Below are positions 22,392-35,600 of a stretch of 64,000 bases of DNA, piece by piece. The notes under the pieces were generated by a model, which was given only the letters and a program-made list of their open reading frames with translations, did no database searches and had not been told where the DNA came from. This DNA comes from Sipunculus nudus. Taxonomy: Eukaryota > Annelida > Sipuncula > Golfingiida > Sipunculidae. The stretch spans positions 79,832,643 to 79,896,642 of the forward strand of contig CM049307.1 of the NCBI GenBank assembly GCA_026874595.1, in the 5' to 3' direction. The stretch's first letter is position 1. Every line of letters begins with the position of its first letter. Made by a program: the position numbers and the translations under genes.

Positions 22392-22439
22392 CAACAGTTT
22401 ACTAACAAAACCACCATTCACAGGGAGGGAATGGGGGGG

Positions 22440-25400
22440 ATTCCTCCACACCTGTATGATGAAGTCCGCAATCACATTCAGGATATGTTGCATGCCAATG
22501 TAATTCGTGAGAGTCAGTCCCCTTTTGCATCAAACGTTGTATTAGTTAGAAAAAAGAACGGAAAGTTGCGCTTCTGTGTGGACTATAGAAAACTAAACAG
22601 TCGCACTATCAAAGATTCCCATCCACTTCCTCGCATAGACGAGACTTTAGACTCACTTGCCGGGACTAAGTATTTCAGTTCCTTGGATCTAAAGGCAGGT
22701 TATTGGCAAATTGAAATTTCCGAATCCGACAAACAGAAAAACCGCCTTCACCGTAGGACCGCTCGGGTTCTACGAGTTTAACACCATGGCGTTTGGTCTT
22801 TCTAACGCACCCGCGACATTCCAAAGAGTAATGCAGGCGACTCTCGGTGATCTCCACCTCAGTCAGTGTCTTTTTTACTTAGATGACATTATCGTCTACA
22901 GTAAGACATTTGAGAGTCATCTTGAAAATCTAGATAGGGTGTTTGAGCGGCTGTCTCAGGCTAATCTCAAGCTAAATCCTTGTAAATGCACTTTCCTACA
23001 AAAAGAGGTCAAATACCTTGGACACATGGTGTCTAAAGAAGGTATAAAACCAGACCCAGACAAAACCTGTGCTTTGATAAATTGGCCGGTTCCAACATCA
23101 GTCCAGGAAGTCCGTAGATTCCTCGGTTTCGCTGGGTTTTATAGGAAATTCGTGAAAGACTTCAGTAGGATAGCAAAGCCCCTACACAATCTAACCCGTG
23201 GCGAAAACCGAAAGGTCAAAGGAAAAACCGTAGATACTTCACCAACACGACCTAAACATACTAACTGCGGTCTGAAAACTACCACTGTAAACAACAAGTG
23301 GTCTGACGAACACCAGCTGGCATTCAAAAAGCTTCAAGAACTACTTTGTTCACCCCCTGTTCTAGCTTATGCCGATTTTTCTAGGCCTTTCACTCTACAC
23401 ACTGATGCTTCAAGAGCAGGGCTTGGTGTGGTTTTGTTCCAGGAATTTGAGGGACGTGAGCATCCCATCGCTTTTGCCAGTCGGTCACTCACCTCATCTG
23501 AACTTAACTACCCTGCACATAAACTAGAATTCCTTTGTTTAAAATGGGCAGTGTGTACAAAATTCAAAGATTATCTGTATGGTACCAAATTTGTCGTTAG
23601 GACTGACAACAACCCTTTGACCAACGTTCTAAGTAGTGCTAAACTTGACGCTACTGGTCAGAGATGGGTTGCCGAATTAGCAGGATATGACTTTTCCATA
23701 TTGTACCGTTCAGGGAAGGAAAACATCGATGCTGACTTCTTGTCTAGGCTACCTCAGGCGCACGTCGCATCCATGTGTCTTATTCCAACTGATAACACAC
23801 CAAACCGATCGGAGTCAAATACTGATACGTCCTCAGACGTAGTGTCTGCTATCCTAAATAGTCATGTTGTGAATGACACCTGTTTTGCTCTGTCTCACCT
23901 TGCTAAAGAAGCAAATGTGAATGTTCCAACCATAGGATCTGCTTTATTTCACATGACCAAAGAAAAATGGTCAAAAGAGCAAAAAGCTGACCCCGTCATT
24001 AGTATTGTTTTGCAACATCTTAAACACAACTCAAAGCTGTCGATGTCTACTAGGCAAAACCAAGGTGTAAGAGTGCTCCTTCGGGACCACAAGACGTTAG
24101 TCCTGAAAGATGATGTCCTCTATAGAAAGAGAAATATCAATGGAGATGTATGTTACCAATTAGTCCTTCCTTCAAAGTTTCGCGATGACGTGCTCAAATG
24201 TGTCCATAATGAAATGGGTCATATGGGACAAGAGAGAACCCTTCAGTTCCTCCAAGAGAGATGCTATTGGCCTTGTATGGCTACGGAGGTAAATAAGTAT
24301 ATCTCTCAATGCCCTCGTTGCTTATGCAAAAAAACCCCAACCAATCAGAGAGCCCCACTAACCAATATTGATTCTAGTCAGCCAAAGGAGATCCTCTGTG
24401 TTAATTTCCTCACACTAGAAACCAGTAAGGGCGGACTAGAAAACGTGTTAGTCATGACCGGTCATTTCACCCGTTATTCCCAAGCCATTCCAACAAGAAA
24501 CCAGACAGCTAAGGTCACAGCCAAAGCACTGTTTGACACCTATGTATGTCATTACGGTATGCCACAAAGGTTACACAGCGACCAAGGTCGTAATTTTGAG
24601 TCATGTGTGATCCAGGAACTGTGCACGCTCACTGGTACCACAAAATCTCATACAACGCCATATCACCCACAGGGCAAAGGGCAATGTGAGCGTTTCCCGA
24701 AAAGAAGGCCGATTGGAAGTCTCACATTGGCCCAATTGTCCATGCATATAATTGCAGCAAGCATGAAACAACTGGCTTCTCGCCATTTTACCTGATGTTT
24801 GGTCGCCACCCACGTTTGGCCATTGATATCCTTCTTGGGTTAACTGAAAACAGCCCACAAAATGACTACTCCACTTATGTGCAGTCATTAAAGCAGAAAC
24901 TTGAAGATGCATACCGTATTGCCCAATAAGAGAGTCTCAAGCCCATGGTAGGAAACACTATGATCGGAAGATCAAGGGCCATTCTCTTGATAAGGGAGAC
25001 AGAGTTTTAGTTCGTAACACCTATATACAGGGCAAACAGAAATTAGCTGACAGATGGGAAGATACCGTCTTTATTGTGGTAAACACACCATATAAAAACA
25101 TTCCAGTTTACGAGGTAAAACCTGAAAACCGTTCAGGGCAGGCCCGTACGTTACACAGGAATCTTCTGCTTCCCATTAATACTATACCCTTAACGGATCA
25201 ATTACCATCTAACAGTCAAACACCCAAACCCGCCAAACGTCGGGGTTCCCCTAAATCGTCTGATATGCAGACCATGAGCCATGCTTTTTGCTCAGATGAA
25301 TCTGATTATACAGATACTGAATGCGCCGTTGTTCCATTCTTAAGAAAACGGAATACTTCTAAGGCAGCACAGAGTAGGTCCTCCGGTCATTTAGAGGAGG

Positions 25401-25870
25401 ATGTTCCAACAGCTGAAACCAATGAGCCGTTTTCAGATCATTCCTCTGAACATTCTATAAGAAGTATTCAGAATGAGCCAGATCATACTGATAACCCGAC
25501 AACTAACGTTAATCGGAGTCTCAGTGAAACAAGTATAAATGGATCCCATAGATCAGCTCTCGTAACAAGAGCTGATGGCCAAACTCGAGAAAGCAGTGAT
25601 CATTCCTTTACCAATTTATCTAAGACATCAGCTGACTCAGTGGATATGAGTAATCAGAATTTTACACGACAGGACACTGACATAGCTGATGCAGATAGCG
25701 ATGCACCAGATGCAAATTCTCATGTCTCTATAGAGTCTAATGTCAAGAGTCGTCCGTCCAGACAAAGAAAACGTCGTGGTTGGATGAGATCGAATGAGTA
25801 CATTGTAGATTATCTACCTACACTATCTTCACAATTATCTCAAATATACTACGATATCGGACAGTTTTAA
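22440..25870 (+). pseudogene. pol: Gypsy pol, part 2: reverse transcriptase, RNase H, integrase
   Basis: Resumes exactly where 16830 stopped (IPPHLYDEVRNHI). RT motifs are [26 protein letters not shown] and [10 protein letters not shown] (about 22876). A one-base gain in an A run near 22735 shifts the frame. RNase H has [11 protein letters not shown] and VRTDNNPL. Integrase has an HHCC finger (HNEMGH...CPRC), but the first catalytic Asp is replaced by Asn ([10 protein letters not shown], about 24400). [10 protein letters not shown] and the Glu in KGQCERF remain. About 40 bases appear to be missing after CERF, with further frame loss near 24925. The tail (25076-25870) is Ser/Asp rich, ends in basic RPSRQRKRRG, and is not recognisable as a chromodomain. 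Confidence 0.87.
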
Positions 25871-25951
25871 TACTTATAGTGCCCGCATACCGCATTTATT
25901 GATATTGCTAAATTAATGATGAGGCCATCATTCTCACTTGACAGGGGAGAG

Positions 25952-26354
25952 TGTTACGCCATCAAATGATATCACATCCATACGTGGAATATTTTGCTTC
26001 TTCATTTGGTATATGGTGATCCCCTCCGTTTTACTCAGTTGTCCCCTGTGTTTTCACACTGTCCGGTAGCTCATTGTCTGCGCAGGTCACGGTCTCTGCA
26101 TTTGTCCTGCCTGGCAACACCAGGGATTTTGACCGTGGCCTAGCGCAGAACACCTCATGCACGTGCCCGGAGTGGACGTGTGCACTGTGTATTACCGGCA
26201 GTCCTTTGTCTTTGCAGGTCAGACCTGCACCGGACTGTGTATATATACACAGAGGAAATAAAGAATTGTTGTGTTGTCCGCTTTCGTTATGTTCTTTTAA
26301 CAAGAACTCCGCCGCCCGGCAATGACAGTCCATAGTGATAAGCCCGGCGTAACA
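25952..26354 (+). repeat. Gypsy 3' LTR with upstream polypurine tract
   Basis: The 403-bp LTR begins TGTTACGCC and ends GGCGTAACA, a 9-base terminal inverted repeat with the universal TG..CA ends. A purine tract, AGGGGAGAG, sits immediately before it and would prime plus-strand synthesis. Inside, a perfect 18-bp palindrome around TATATA (26235-26252) is followed by AATAAA (26257-26262), the likely polyadenylation signal. A TA microsatellite abuts the right end. Assignment is from structure, because no partner 5' LTR is visible. Confidence 0.8.
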
Positions 26355-26448
26355 TATATATATACATATATATGTATATCATTGACAACCATATAATGTA
26401 TACATACATACACATATATATATATATAAATATAAATTTAATGTACAT

Positions 26449-26490
<42 letters not shown>

Positions 26491-26510
26491 ATATATATAT
26501 ATATATGTTT
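26355..26510. repeat. TA-rich microsatellite cluster
   Basis: Alternating TA and TATG/CATA runs start at the LTR edge (26354) and continue in several blocks to about 26506. Confidence 0.9.
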
Positions 26511-29500
26511 ATATACTGAACAGTAAAAGAATAGGTTCATGAGGATAAATGATAAAGAAAAGCTATGCTTACGCAGTAAAAAGTAGGAGTAATACTTACG
26601 AATATGAAGAGTATGTTAAAATAAACTGATGAATCCAAATATGAATGACGTGAACCTTAGCTTCCCGTAGTCAGTGTTGATGTGTGGACCTGCCCCTGTG
26701 TAGGTTCACTATTGACATGCCTGTCCTTTGAAGCGGAACCAATGTGGACTCGTGTGTAACCGATCTCTGTGACTGAAGCTTGACCTATTTTGGACGTGTT
26801 CTTTGTGTTTGAGGAGGATACCACACTCCGTACAGATTTATTATATTGAGTACTTATCTCATGCCAGGCTACAGTGTCAAAACGAGTAAGGCTAAGTTAC
26901 CAAATCAAATAATAAGAAAGTTACACGAGCAAGGAATTAAAAAAGGTGCCTTTCCGTTTAAAAAGGGAATCATCATTAGAATAACAAACAAGTTACTTCC
27001 GTGTTTTTTTATATCATATTGGTCTCTTCTGAAATGTTTTGATAAAAGAAACAAAACAACTATTTTTATAATATAAATCTTCATATTGTGACCTAACAGT
27101 TATAATAATATCATAGTAAGCAAAAGATAATATTATTTCAAGGGAAAACCCATAAATTTGATTGATATTATAACTGTTCGGTCAGTAAAACAGTAATTTA
27201 AATGATCTCTCTCTTACCTTGGGACTGACAAAAACGCAATTGCTTTTATGGTTAAGTAGAAATATTGCATTTAAAAGATTCATCACTCTTCAGTGCAAAT
27301 AGACTTAGGCAAACGATCTGTGTCTTTCATCCTGTTAGGCTTATCACTAGTAGTTTAATGTTTGCTTTACTAGACTTTTGTTTTAGCAATGGTTGGACAA
27401 AAACAGTCAACGCACATACTGCACACACTTAAATTTTATTCATGTTTTATAAAATCATCTCGTCTTTTCCCACAGTTCCATTACAGAAAGTGTCATGTAT
27501 GGAGAGACCTCTTAGGAGATCATATCTCTCTAAATATTATTTTTGACTCAAGTGACCGTGCCGACAGGATGAAGAATATATTATATATTCTGAGTACAAT
27601 TTATTAGTCAAAGACCACAACAGAAAGTAACATATAAAGATATACAGACCTACATTTTGAAATGTATAGGAAAATGAATAAAGAAGTCAGTGGTTTTAAA
27701 TCAATTCGAACATTACAAAACATAAAATCCATAAAATTATACAATATAACAACATAGAATCGGATAAACTAGAACAAGGAACGCTGTGAATCTACTCTAC
27801 AGACCCCACACGCGAGCCAGCGCCCAGCAAGCGAGGTTCCCATAGAATGTCAACAGACACATGTAACATTTCTGCGCCCATTAATACAGACACCTGATAC
27901 TATATATATATACCCATATACACACACATACCCATATATATATATATATGGGTATGTGTGTGTTGTATGTGTGTGTAAATATATGTATATAAATGTATGT
28001 AAGTGTATGGAAAAACCAGGTAAGACTAGACAAATGAAAGTTATTTGTTTCAGCTACATAGAGCAAGGTACTTATAGTATTCTCTAAGCCAAAACTCAAT
28101 GCTATGTCATTCTATCTTCTGGTGACTGGATGCAAAAAGATAGAATACCTGTGATTTTACGTTTCTTAAAGGCTCATAACACATCGTAATGTTATATAAA
28201 TAAACTGACCCTGAGACTGTTTGAACACCGAAAAACAAAAACTTGCTCGACTAAACTCTGGAGTGCGTTTGATGTCACTTAGTACAGACACAGACAGGAA
28301 CCACTCAATTTCCATGTGTTAAAAGAATAATAAATGCAAGGCTTTACCATTTGACAGTAGTATTTAATAACAAAATCGTAAAAAAACTTTGCATAATCAA
28401 CTTCACAGTGCAAGGCAAATCAGCGGGAAATATGTTTTACTTCTGCGTCGTTTAGCTTTCAGCGTATAGAGATAATATTTTTATCTTGTGGGTAACTTTC
28501 TGAAGCAAATGTATGTCTATTGAAGACGAAGTTGGAAGGCTACAAAAATGTATTTGACACGATCGTTTATACATTGCCCCTCTCAATTTAATCATGACCT
28601 CAATGGCTTTGCATTAATCGATGCAAATGCGCATAAGTAAACGGAAAAAAAGACATCCGTAGAAGCGCACATGGACAGGATGCTTTTGGAGATAATAATA
28701 TCCTTGATAAATATCATTAGCAGTCCGGCTTGTCTTGAAATCACTACAATATGTGGGATAACCTTCATAGGTCCTGAGCACTTATTTGTGTATACTGAAT
28801 GTGAAAAGACGTGAACTTGAATTTTGCAGCAGAAAACGTTATGAATCGAGGTGAACAATTAAGGTATGAATGTTTTTTAGGTTTCATAGCTAAATGTTCA
28901 GGAAGGAGCAAAAAATTTATATTGATTTAACAATGTGTCACTCAAGTACTTACAGTTAGGTAATTTGAATAAAATATTCACGTGATTTCACCTGTGATTT
29001 GAGTCTGTGATAACTTTAAAGATGCACAAACCCCTTTATGCACGCTAGGTACGCCGCTTACTTGAGGAATACGTCATGTAACATCATGGTCGATTAATGG
29101 AAATATTTTAACATCTGTGAACTTCTTGCCAGAAAGAAAAGAAGCAGAGGACCGATGCAGCACTAATAAAAATTGCTGAAGGGAAATTGGAATAAAATAT
29201 ACTTGACAGTCGTAAACAGGGACGTTCTGAAGTAGGGACCAGGTTGATTATTTCTGTTTTCATAAAACAGATTGGACGGATTATCTTATAATCATGAACA
29301 CAATGAAGGATAATATATTTTCCATTTCTGAAATGTTAGATATTTGGTAGCCATTTTCATCATTCCAATCTTTTTTCTCATATTTGGCACATCAGGTAAA
29401 CTGTAAAACTGCATATTAAAGCTATTGATCCAGCTGTTACTGCGACATTGAAACTTTGAAAAAAATCTCAAATATTAGCTGAATTAAGAGGGAATGGTTA

Positions 29501-30118
29501 ACGATTTTTTTAAATTTTATTTTGGATATATTCTAAGATAAGCAATTTCTTGTTTTACATTTAGGCCTACATGATTCAATATTTTCGATTTTCCAGCTCA
29601 AATTGATATAAAGGATTGACACTCTAAAACACAGATTAAAAAACTAGCTTATCTAGTAGACAATCAAGATAGTTCAATTATATATATTTTTATTTTTTCA
29701 CTTTTTTAAAGCAAATTCTTTTAAACGAATCTCAGTTCGACAAAGTAATATGCTCGTGGAATATAATAACCTTATTACTGTATAGATGATTTTCCTATTG
29801 CCTATTATCTGCATTTAGGTTATATAATTAAACAGTTTATTCATATTATATCATTTCATATTTACACATTACACAATGATTAAATGCCATATTTTTGTCT
29901 AGTATAAGGCATGAAGATCCAGTAAATGATTGCATTTAACTGCAATAATATTATCATACGCATAATAAATGTGTTTAGGTGTAGCATAGTTTGAAAGTAG
30001 AAAATATTCATTTTATAAAATTATAAATATATTACGTGTGTAATATGGGCACCAATTGCCTTTCTTTTTAATGTCAATTAAACTAAATTATAAAAATTCT
30101 TAATACAGTGGCTTCCAG

Positions 30119-30119
<1 letters not shown>
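26511..30119. other. No gene recognised
   Basis: AT-rich sequence with short open frames that look random. It includes a palindromic TA/GTGTG microsatellite at 27901-27985 (CATACCCATATA faces TATATGGGTATG). I see no splice-supported exon and no known domain. Confidence 0.6.

Positions 30120-30169
<50 letters not shown>
30120..30169. repeat. (TA)n microsatellite
   Basis: About 25 TA units. Confidence 0.95.
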
Positions 30170-30172
<3 letters not shown>

Positions 30173-30229
30173 GATAACTTGCATTGTATCGCCAAGGAAG
30201 GGGCAAGGCTCAGTCATTGTGATCTGGGT

Positions 30230-30334
30230 ATGTTCATATCTGTCGGGATGGCCAGATGGGCGGACGGCCGGACGGAGGACGGACAAAGGGTGATCGCTAT
30301 AGCTCAGATGACTTACAGTCAGCTGAGCTAAAAA
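30230..30334 (+). repeat. GGAC-rich repeat ending in a conserved hairpin
   Basis: A GACGGCCGGACGGAGGACGG tract, then GTGATCGCTATAGC, then the hairpin AGCTCAGATGACTTACAG facing CAGCTGAGCT (30301-30329), then TAAAAATTG. The same end occurs at 34187-34270 and 36670-36782, and in diverged reverse form at 41447-41520. A 3'-terminal hairpin after a microsatellite core is typical of non-autonomous Helentron/HINE-type elements. That classification is inference. Confidence 0.65.
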
Positions 30335-31034
30335 TTGTTACCAAAGCTTCCCTGTCTGAACATTTAATGAGTTGGTCACCATGTTTCTTCGCCAGCATAT
30401 TGATCATGTAGTGGTTCATCAGTTCCTGCAGACGCCATCCTTATTTTTCCTATTTTTTCTGCATTGTTTTCTCTATTTTGATATCATTAAAGATGCATCG
30501 GGCACAACAGGGCACAAATCGTAACTATATCTCCTAGAATATTCTAACTTGAAATCGAAGGAAGGTCAATGAAAAATCTTTTTTGGAATCCTGAAATTAA
30601 GTCTCTGTTACTCATATTCTCTGAGTTAATAATTGCCTGCGCTTGGACATATGGTCAATATGTCAGTCGGCTGAGCGTCATGACCCATGGTTCACTTGTA
30701 TGTGTCCTGCTTTGCAATCACAGTACCAGACCAGTTCTTTACCAGACTGAATGTGTCAGGCAGAGCTGCTACTCCATTCGTAATACGTAATTTGAATAAA
30801 TATCCGTCTCTTGGTGTTTATCTAGTTTCCAGTCTTTTATACCTGCAGTCATATGTACTTATGCAATGCACAGGGAAACTACACAGGAAACAAAAGCTGG
30901 ACCAGCCATATAATCAGCACTGGACACTGCAGTGGCGCTTTAGGCGTTTGCCTACCTGCCAGTGCGCATGCGTGGGGATGGTGGCATGCAAGCAAATGAC
31001 AGTGGATGCTCCTTTATATATTGAATAGCTTCGT

Positions 31035-31310
31035 CATATACAAGACAAGTGGCACCAATTACAATGATTTTTACACAGTGTATGATCCTGCTTATTTCTC
31101 GGGAATGACTTGACACCAGCTTGAAATTATGTCCATACAACTCGGATAGTTTGTTATATACAATACTTTTGGCGCCACCTACAATTGTTTCTTGGTTTCT
31201 TTCATCTGTGCACAAGAGTGGTCCTAAGTATCTGCCTATAATTTTGCATATCCATACATCTTCGATGGCTATTTCGCACACAACACCGGTGGCGCCACCT
31301 ACAGTCAGCT
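31035..31310 (+). repeat. Three diverged tandem units (~120 bp)
   Basis: Three units each carry a GTGGCACC/TGGCGCCACC core followed by TACAAT/TACAGT, preceded by CATATACAA-like sequence. The core palindrome is shared with the large array at 32.6-36.8 kb. Confidence 0.55.
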
Positions 31311-32628
31311 TGTGTTGTGTTCATATCTGCAAGTATTTCAGGAGTGACGTTTGTGTAATTGGTGCATGTACTCGGGTTCAAAATCTTCAGTGCTTGCATT
31401 GTACATATACATGTCGCAAATGTACTTGAAAGGTAATGGTCCAGCATGGAAGCATTAAACTTGATGTGTATCCCATTGCGCAGGTTGCTAATTTCAGTTT
31501 TTCTACGATTTCTCATGGCCCTTCCATCCACGACAATTTCTTCAAAACCACACAAAGATCATTTTTAGTATTGAGTGCAAAAGCACCTATACATCAGGCA
31601 TCCCTTACATGATGGCCAATAGAAAATTTAACTGTGAATCATTACCACATATATCCCTGTCATCATTCAAATTTGGATGATAATCGACATTTTTTATATT
31701 TTTTCAGAACTTTCACACACGCAAATATAAATTGGACTGAAGTGGTGTTCATTTCATTTTTTAAATAAAAAAAATCAACGCAATAGCCTGATGCATTATT
31801 GCACTAATATATCACAATATTATATGAAAAGATGTCTGGTTATTTTGGGGTCAACCGCATATATTAAAATAGATTATTATTATAATTATTTCACTAGAAA
31901 GCGGTAGTTTCTTTAGATCGTGCAATCAAGTTGAACAATTGTTTTCCTTGCATTATCCAGTATCACATATTATATGGTGAACTTGATTCACTAGCCTTTG
32001 TTTTTAGCCACAACACTTTTTTTAGTTTCACTAATAATGAGATAAAGCGAAATATAGTGTTTGTTCTTGCCGTCGTCCTGTCCGTTTAGTCGTGAACAGA
32101 GCACAAATTGGACTCTGCAAGCCCAGAGCAGTGTTGTTATCGGACACTGCTACCAGACACCAGGGCACGCGGGTCTTAATACTCAGAGGCAAAGAATACT
32201 CAAAACATAATATTAAAAATTCATAAATCCCGAATTAAATCTTTCACAAAACTGCCTGTGTCTGTGTGCTTAGACCGTCTTATTACATTTAATAAGGAAC
32301 TGCCCCCCCCCCATATATTAAAATATTCGTTTGATGATAAAAGCTTACATGACTTCAATTTGTGATCAGTATCCAAAGTTGCCAGTAGGGGGCGCTGTAT
32401 GATGTTGGACTCCGGGTCGGCTTGCAGAGGGTGCTAGAAGGCGCACTTTTTAGAACCAAGGAAGGAGGCCAAGCTCTCGGTATGATGAAATGCTAAGTAC
32501 CCTGTTGTAACCAGTAGCAACAACAGCATACCATGCAGCAACATCTAACTGGCCAGTATTATGGATAATATTGAACATAACAAGTGACCCAGGGGTCATG
32601 ACGCTCAGCTGACCAGGAAGGCATTGAC
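31311..32628. other. No gene recognised
   Basis: An open minus-strand stretch at 31202-31555 has no domain and overlaps repeat units. The rest is AT-rich, with a GGGGGCGCTG patch near 32390. Confidence 0.5.
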
Positions 32629-35600
32629 AAAAGTAATTTTATCATCTGAATGTCAAATTTGAATGAAATACTTTTTCCAAACTTGATCTTTTGTATAAAA
32701 TCATCCAATATTCATTGGGGTACTATGGAGCTCTGTAGCATGAAGGATATGGGTAACAGACACCTATTTTCAAGGTTTACAAGATGACTTTTCAGGGGTC
32801 TCCCAGCATGTCAAAAAATAAAATTCTAGGTCCAGTTATTATGATTTGTGCCCTGTTAACAAATCCAAATGTTTATTCTGGGGGGTATTTCAAAGCCGCA
32901 TAGGATGAAGGATATGGGTAACAGAGATGTAATTTCAGGTGCACAAGGAGACTTTTCAGGGGCCTCCCAGCATATCAAGAAAGGAGATTCTAGGTCAAGT
33001 CATTATAATTTGTGCTCTGTTAACAGATGACCAAATCTTTATTCTGGGGAGTACTTCAGAGCCCCAGAGCATGAAGGATATGGGTAACAGGGACCTTATT
33101 TCGGGTTTCCATGTAGACCTTTTATGAGCTTCCCTGGAGGTGAGGACAGAAGATTCTAGGTCCAGTCATTATGATTTGTGCCCTGTTAATATATGACCAA
33201 ATCTTTATTCTGGGGGGTACTTCAGAGCCCCATAGCTCACAGAATATGGGTAACAGGGACCTTATTTCGGGTTTCCATGTAGACCTTTTATGGGCTTCCC
33301 TAGAGGTGAGGACAGAAGATTCTAGGTCCAGTCATTATGATTTGTGCCCTGTTTACAGATGACCAAATGTTTAAAGATCACAAAAGTAGAGAAAAAAAAT
33401 CGTAAAAAATAAAAAAAATATAGGTGGCGCCACCAATCTCCAGAAATTGATGAAACACTCCATGATCAATATCCATGCAAAGAATCATGGTGATTAATGC
33501 ATTAGTTGTTCAGATACTTGAGCTTTTGTATTAAATTTTGCATTATTCTGGGGGTTACTTCAGAACCCCATAGCTCGAAGAATATAGGTCACAGTGACCT
33601 AATTTCAGGTTTACAAGGAGAATTTTCATAGACCTCCCAGGATTTCAAGTAAGAAGATTAATAAGTAAAAGTAATTTTATCATCTGAATGTCAAATTTGA
33701 ATGAAATACTTTTTCCAAACTTGACCTTTTGTATAAAATCATCCAATATTCATTGGGGTACTATGGAGCTCTGTAGCATGAAGGATATGGGTAACAGACA
33801 CCTATTTTCAAGGTTTACAAGATGACTTTTCAGGGGTCTCCCAGCATGTCAAAAAATAAAATTCTAGGTCCAGTTATTATGATTTGTGCCCTGTTAACAA
33901 ATCCAAATGTTTATTCTGGGGGGTATTTCAAAGCCGCATAGGATGAAGGATATGGGTAACAGAGATGTAATTTCAGGTGCACAAGGAGACTTTTCAGGGG
34001 CCTCCCAGCATATCAAGAAAGGAGATTCTAGGTCAAGTCATTATAATTTGTGCTCTGTTAACAGATGACCAAATCTTTATTCTGGGGAGTACTTCGGAGC
34101 CCCAGAGCATGAAGGATATGGGTAACAGGGACCTTAAGTAAGAAGATTCGAGGTCTAGCGGTTACGATTTGTGCCCTGTTAACAGACAGACGCCTGGATG
34201 GCCGGACGGACGACGGACATAAGGTGATCCCTACAGCTCAGATGACTTTCAGTCAGCTGAGCTAAAAATTGAAAAAATACAGGTGGCGCCACCAGAATGC
34301 AGAAACTGATGAAACATTTCATGATCAATATCCATGCAAAGAATCATGGTGATCAATATAATAATTGTTCAGATACTTGAGCTTTTGTATCAAATTTTCC
34401 ATTATTCTGGGGGGTACTTCGGAGCCCCATAGCTCAGAGGTTATGGGTAACAGAGACCTAATTTCAAGTTTTTAAGGAAACTTTTCATGGGCCTCTCAGC
34501 ATGTCAAGAGAATAGATTCTAGGTCCAGTTGTTACGATTTGTGCCATGTTAACAGATGACCGCATCTTATGAGGTCTCAAAAATAGAGAAAAAAAATCGT
34601 AAAAATAAAAAAAATACAGGTGGCGCCACCATACTGCAGAAACTGATGACACATTCCATGATCAATATCCATGCAAAGAATCATGGTGATCACTGCAATA
34701 GTTGTTTAGATACTTGAGCTTTTGTATAAAATTGTCCATTATTCTGAGGGATACTTCAGATGACTTACAGTCAGCTGAGCTAAAAACACTTAATGGTTAA
34801 TGGTCAATATCCATGCAAAGAATCATGAAGATCTCCGTATTAGTTGTTCAGATACTTCAGCTTTTGTATCAAATTGTCCATTATTCTGAGGGATACTTCA
34901 GAGTCCTATAGCTTGAAGGATATGGGTAACAGAGACCTAATTTCAAGTTTCCACAGGCACTCTTCATGGGCCTCCTTGCATGACAAGAATGAAGTTTCTA
35001 GGTCCAGTTGTTGCAATTTGTACCCTCTTGATAGATAACATAGGTGGCGCCACCAGTCTGCAGGAACTGATGGAACATCTCATAATCAATATGTATGCCA
35101 AAAATCATGACCATCAGTGATGTAGTTATTGAGATATTGAAGTTTTTGTATGAAATTTTTGACTACTCTTGGGGGGGGGGGGGGGGTACTTTGGGGCCCC
35201 ATAGCTCCAAGGATATGGGTAACAGAGACCTAATTTCTGGTTTCCATGGAGACTTTTCATAGGTCTTCTAGTGTGATGAGAATGTAGATTCTAGGTCCAG
35301 TCGTTACTATTTGTGCCATGCTAACAGATGACAGCATCCTTAAAGGTCTCAAAAATAGAGGAAAAAATCGTAAAAAATCGAACGATACAGGTGGCGCCAC
35401 CAGCCTGCAGGAACAGATGACACATCTCATGATCAATAGTTATGCCACAAATCATGACCATCATTCAAGTAGTTAATGAGATATTGAAGTTTTTGTATGA
35501 AATTTTTTACTTTTCTTGGGGGTACTTTAGGGCTCCATAGCTCGAAGAATATGGGTAACAGAAACCTAATTTTGGTTTCCATGGAGACTTTTCATAGGTC

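Larger units (their letters stand above)
16831..22439 (+). mobile_element. DIRS-type tyrosine-recombinase retrotransposon, complete ends, decayed ORFs
   Basis: The element encodes a DIRS-type Gag, reverse transcriptase/RNase H and a tyrosine recombinase, and has inverted terminal repeats plus an internal complementary region. These are the defining features of the DIRS1 group, which inserts as a DNA circle by tyrosine recombinase and makes no target duplication. The 5609-bp length is typical. GC content is much higher than the surroundings. The ends join the Gypsy RT codons AGG|ATT cleanly, without duplicated bases. Confidence 0.92.
14633..26354 (+). mobile_element. Ty3/Gypsy LTR retrotransposon, 5'-truncated and interrupted by a nested DIRS element
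   Basis: Order on the + strand is gag, protease, reverse transcriptase, RNase H, integrase, polypurine tract and 3' LTR, which is the Ty3/Gypsy gene order. There is no envelope gene. The element is split between 16830 and 22440 by a DIRS-type retrotransposon. Several indels, an integrase active-site change and an apparent lack of the 5' LTR make it a dead copy. Confidence 0.9.

Noticed and set aside
31202-31555. Minus-strand frame of 117 codons (GFEEIVVDGRAMRNRRKTEI region)
   Set aside because: No domain match, no clear splice sites, and its second half lies in tandem-repeat sequence.
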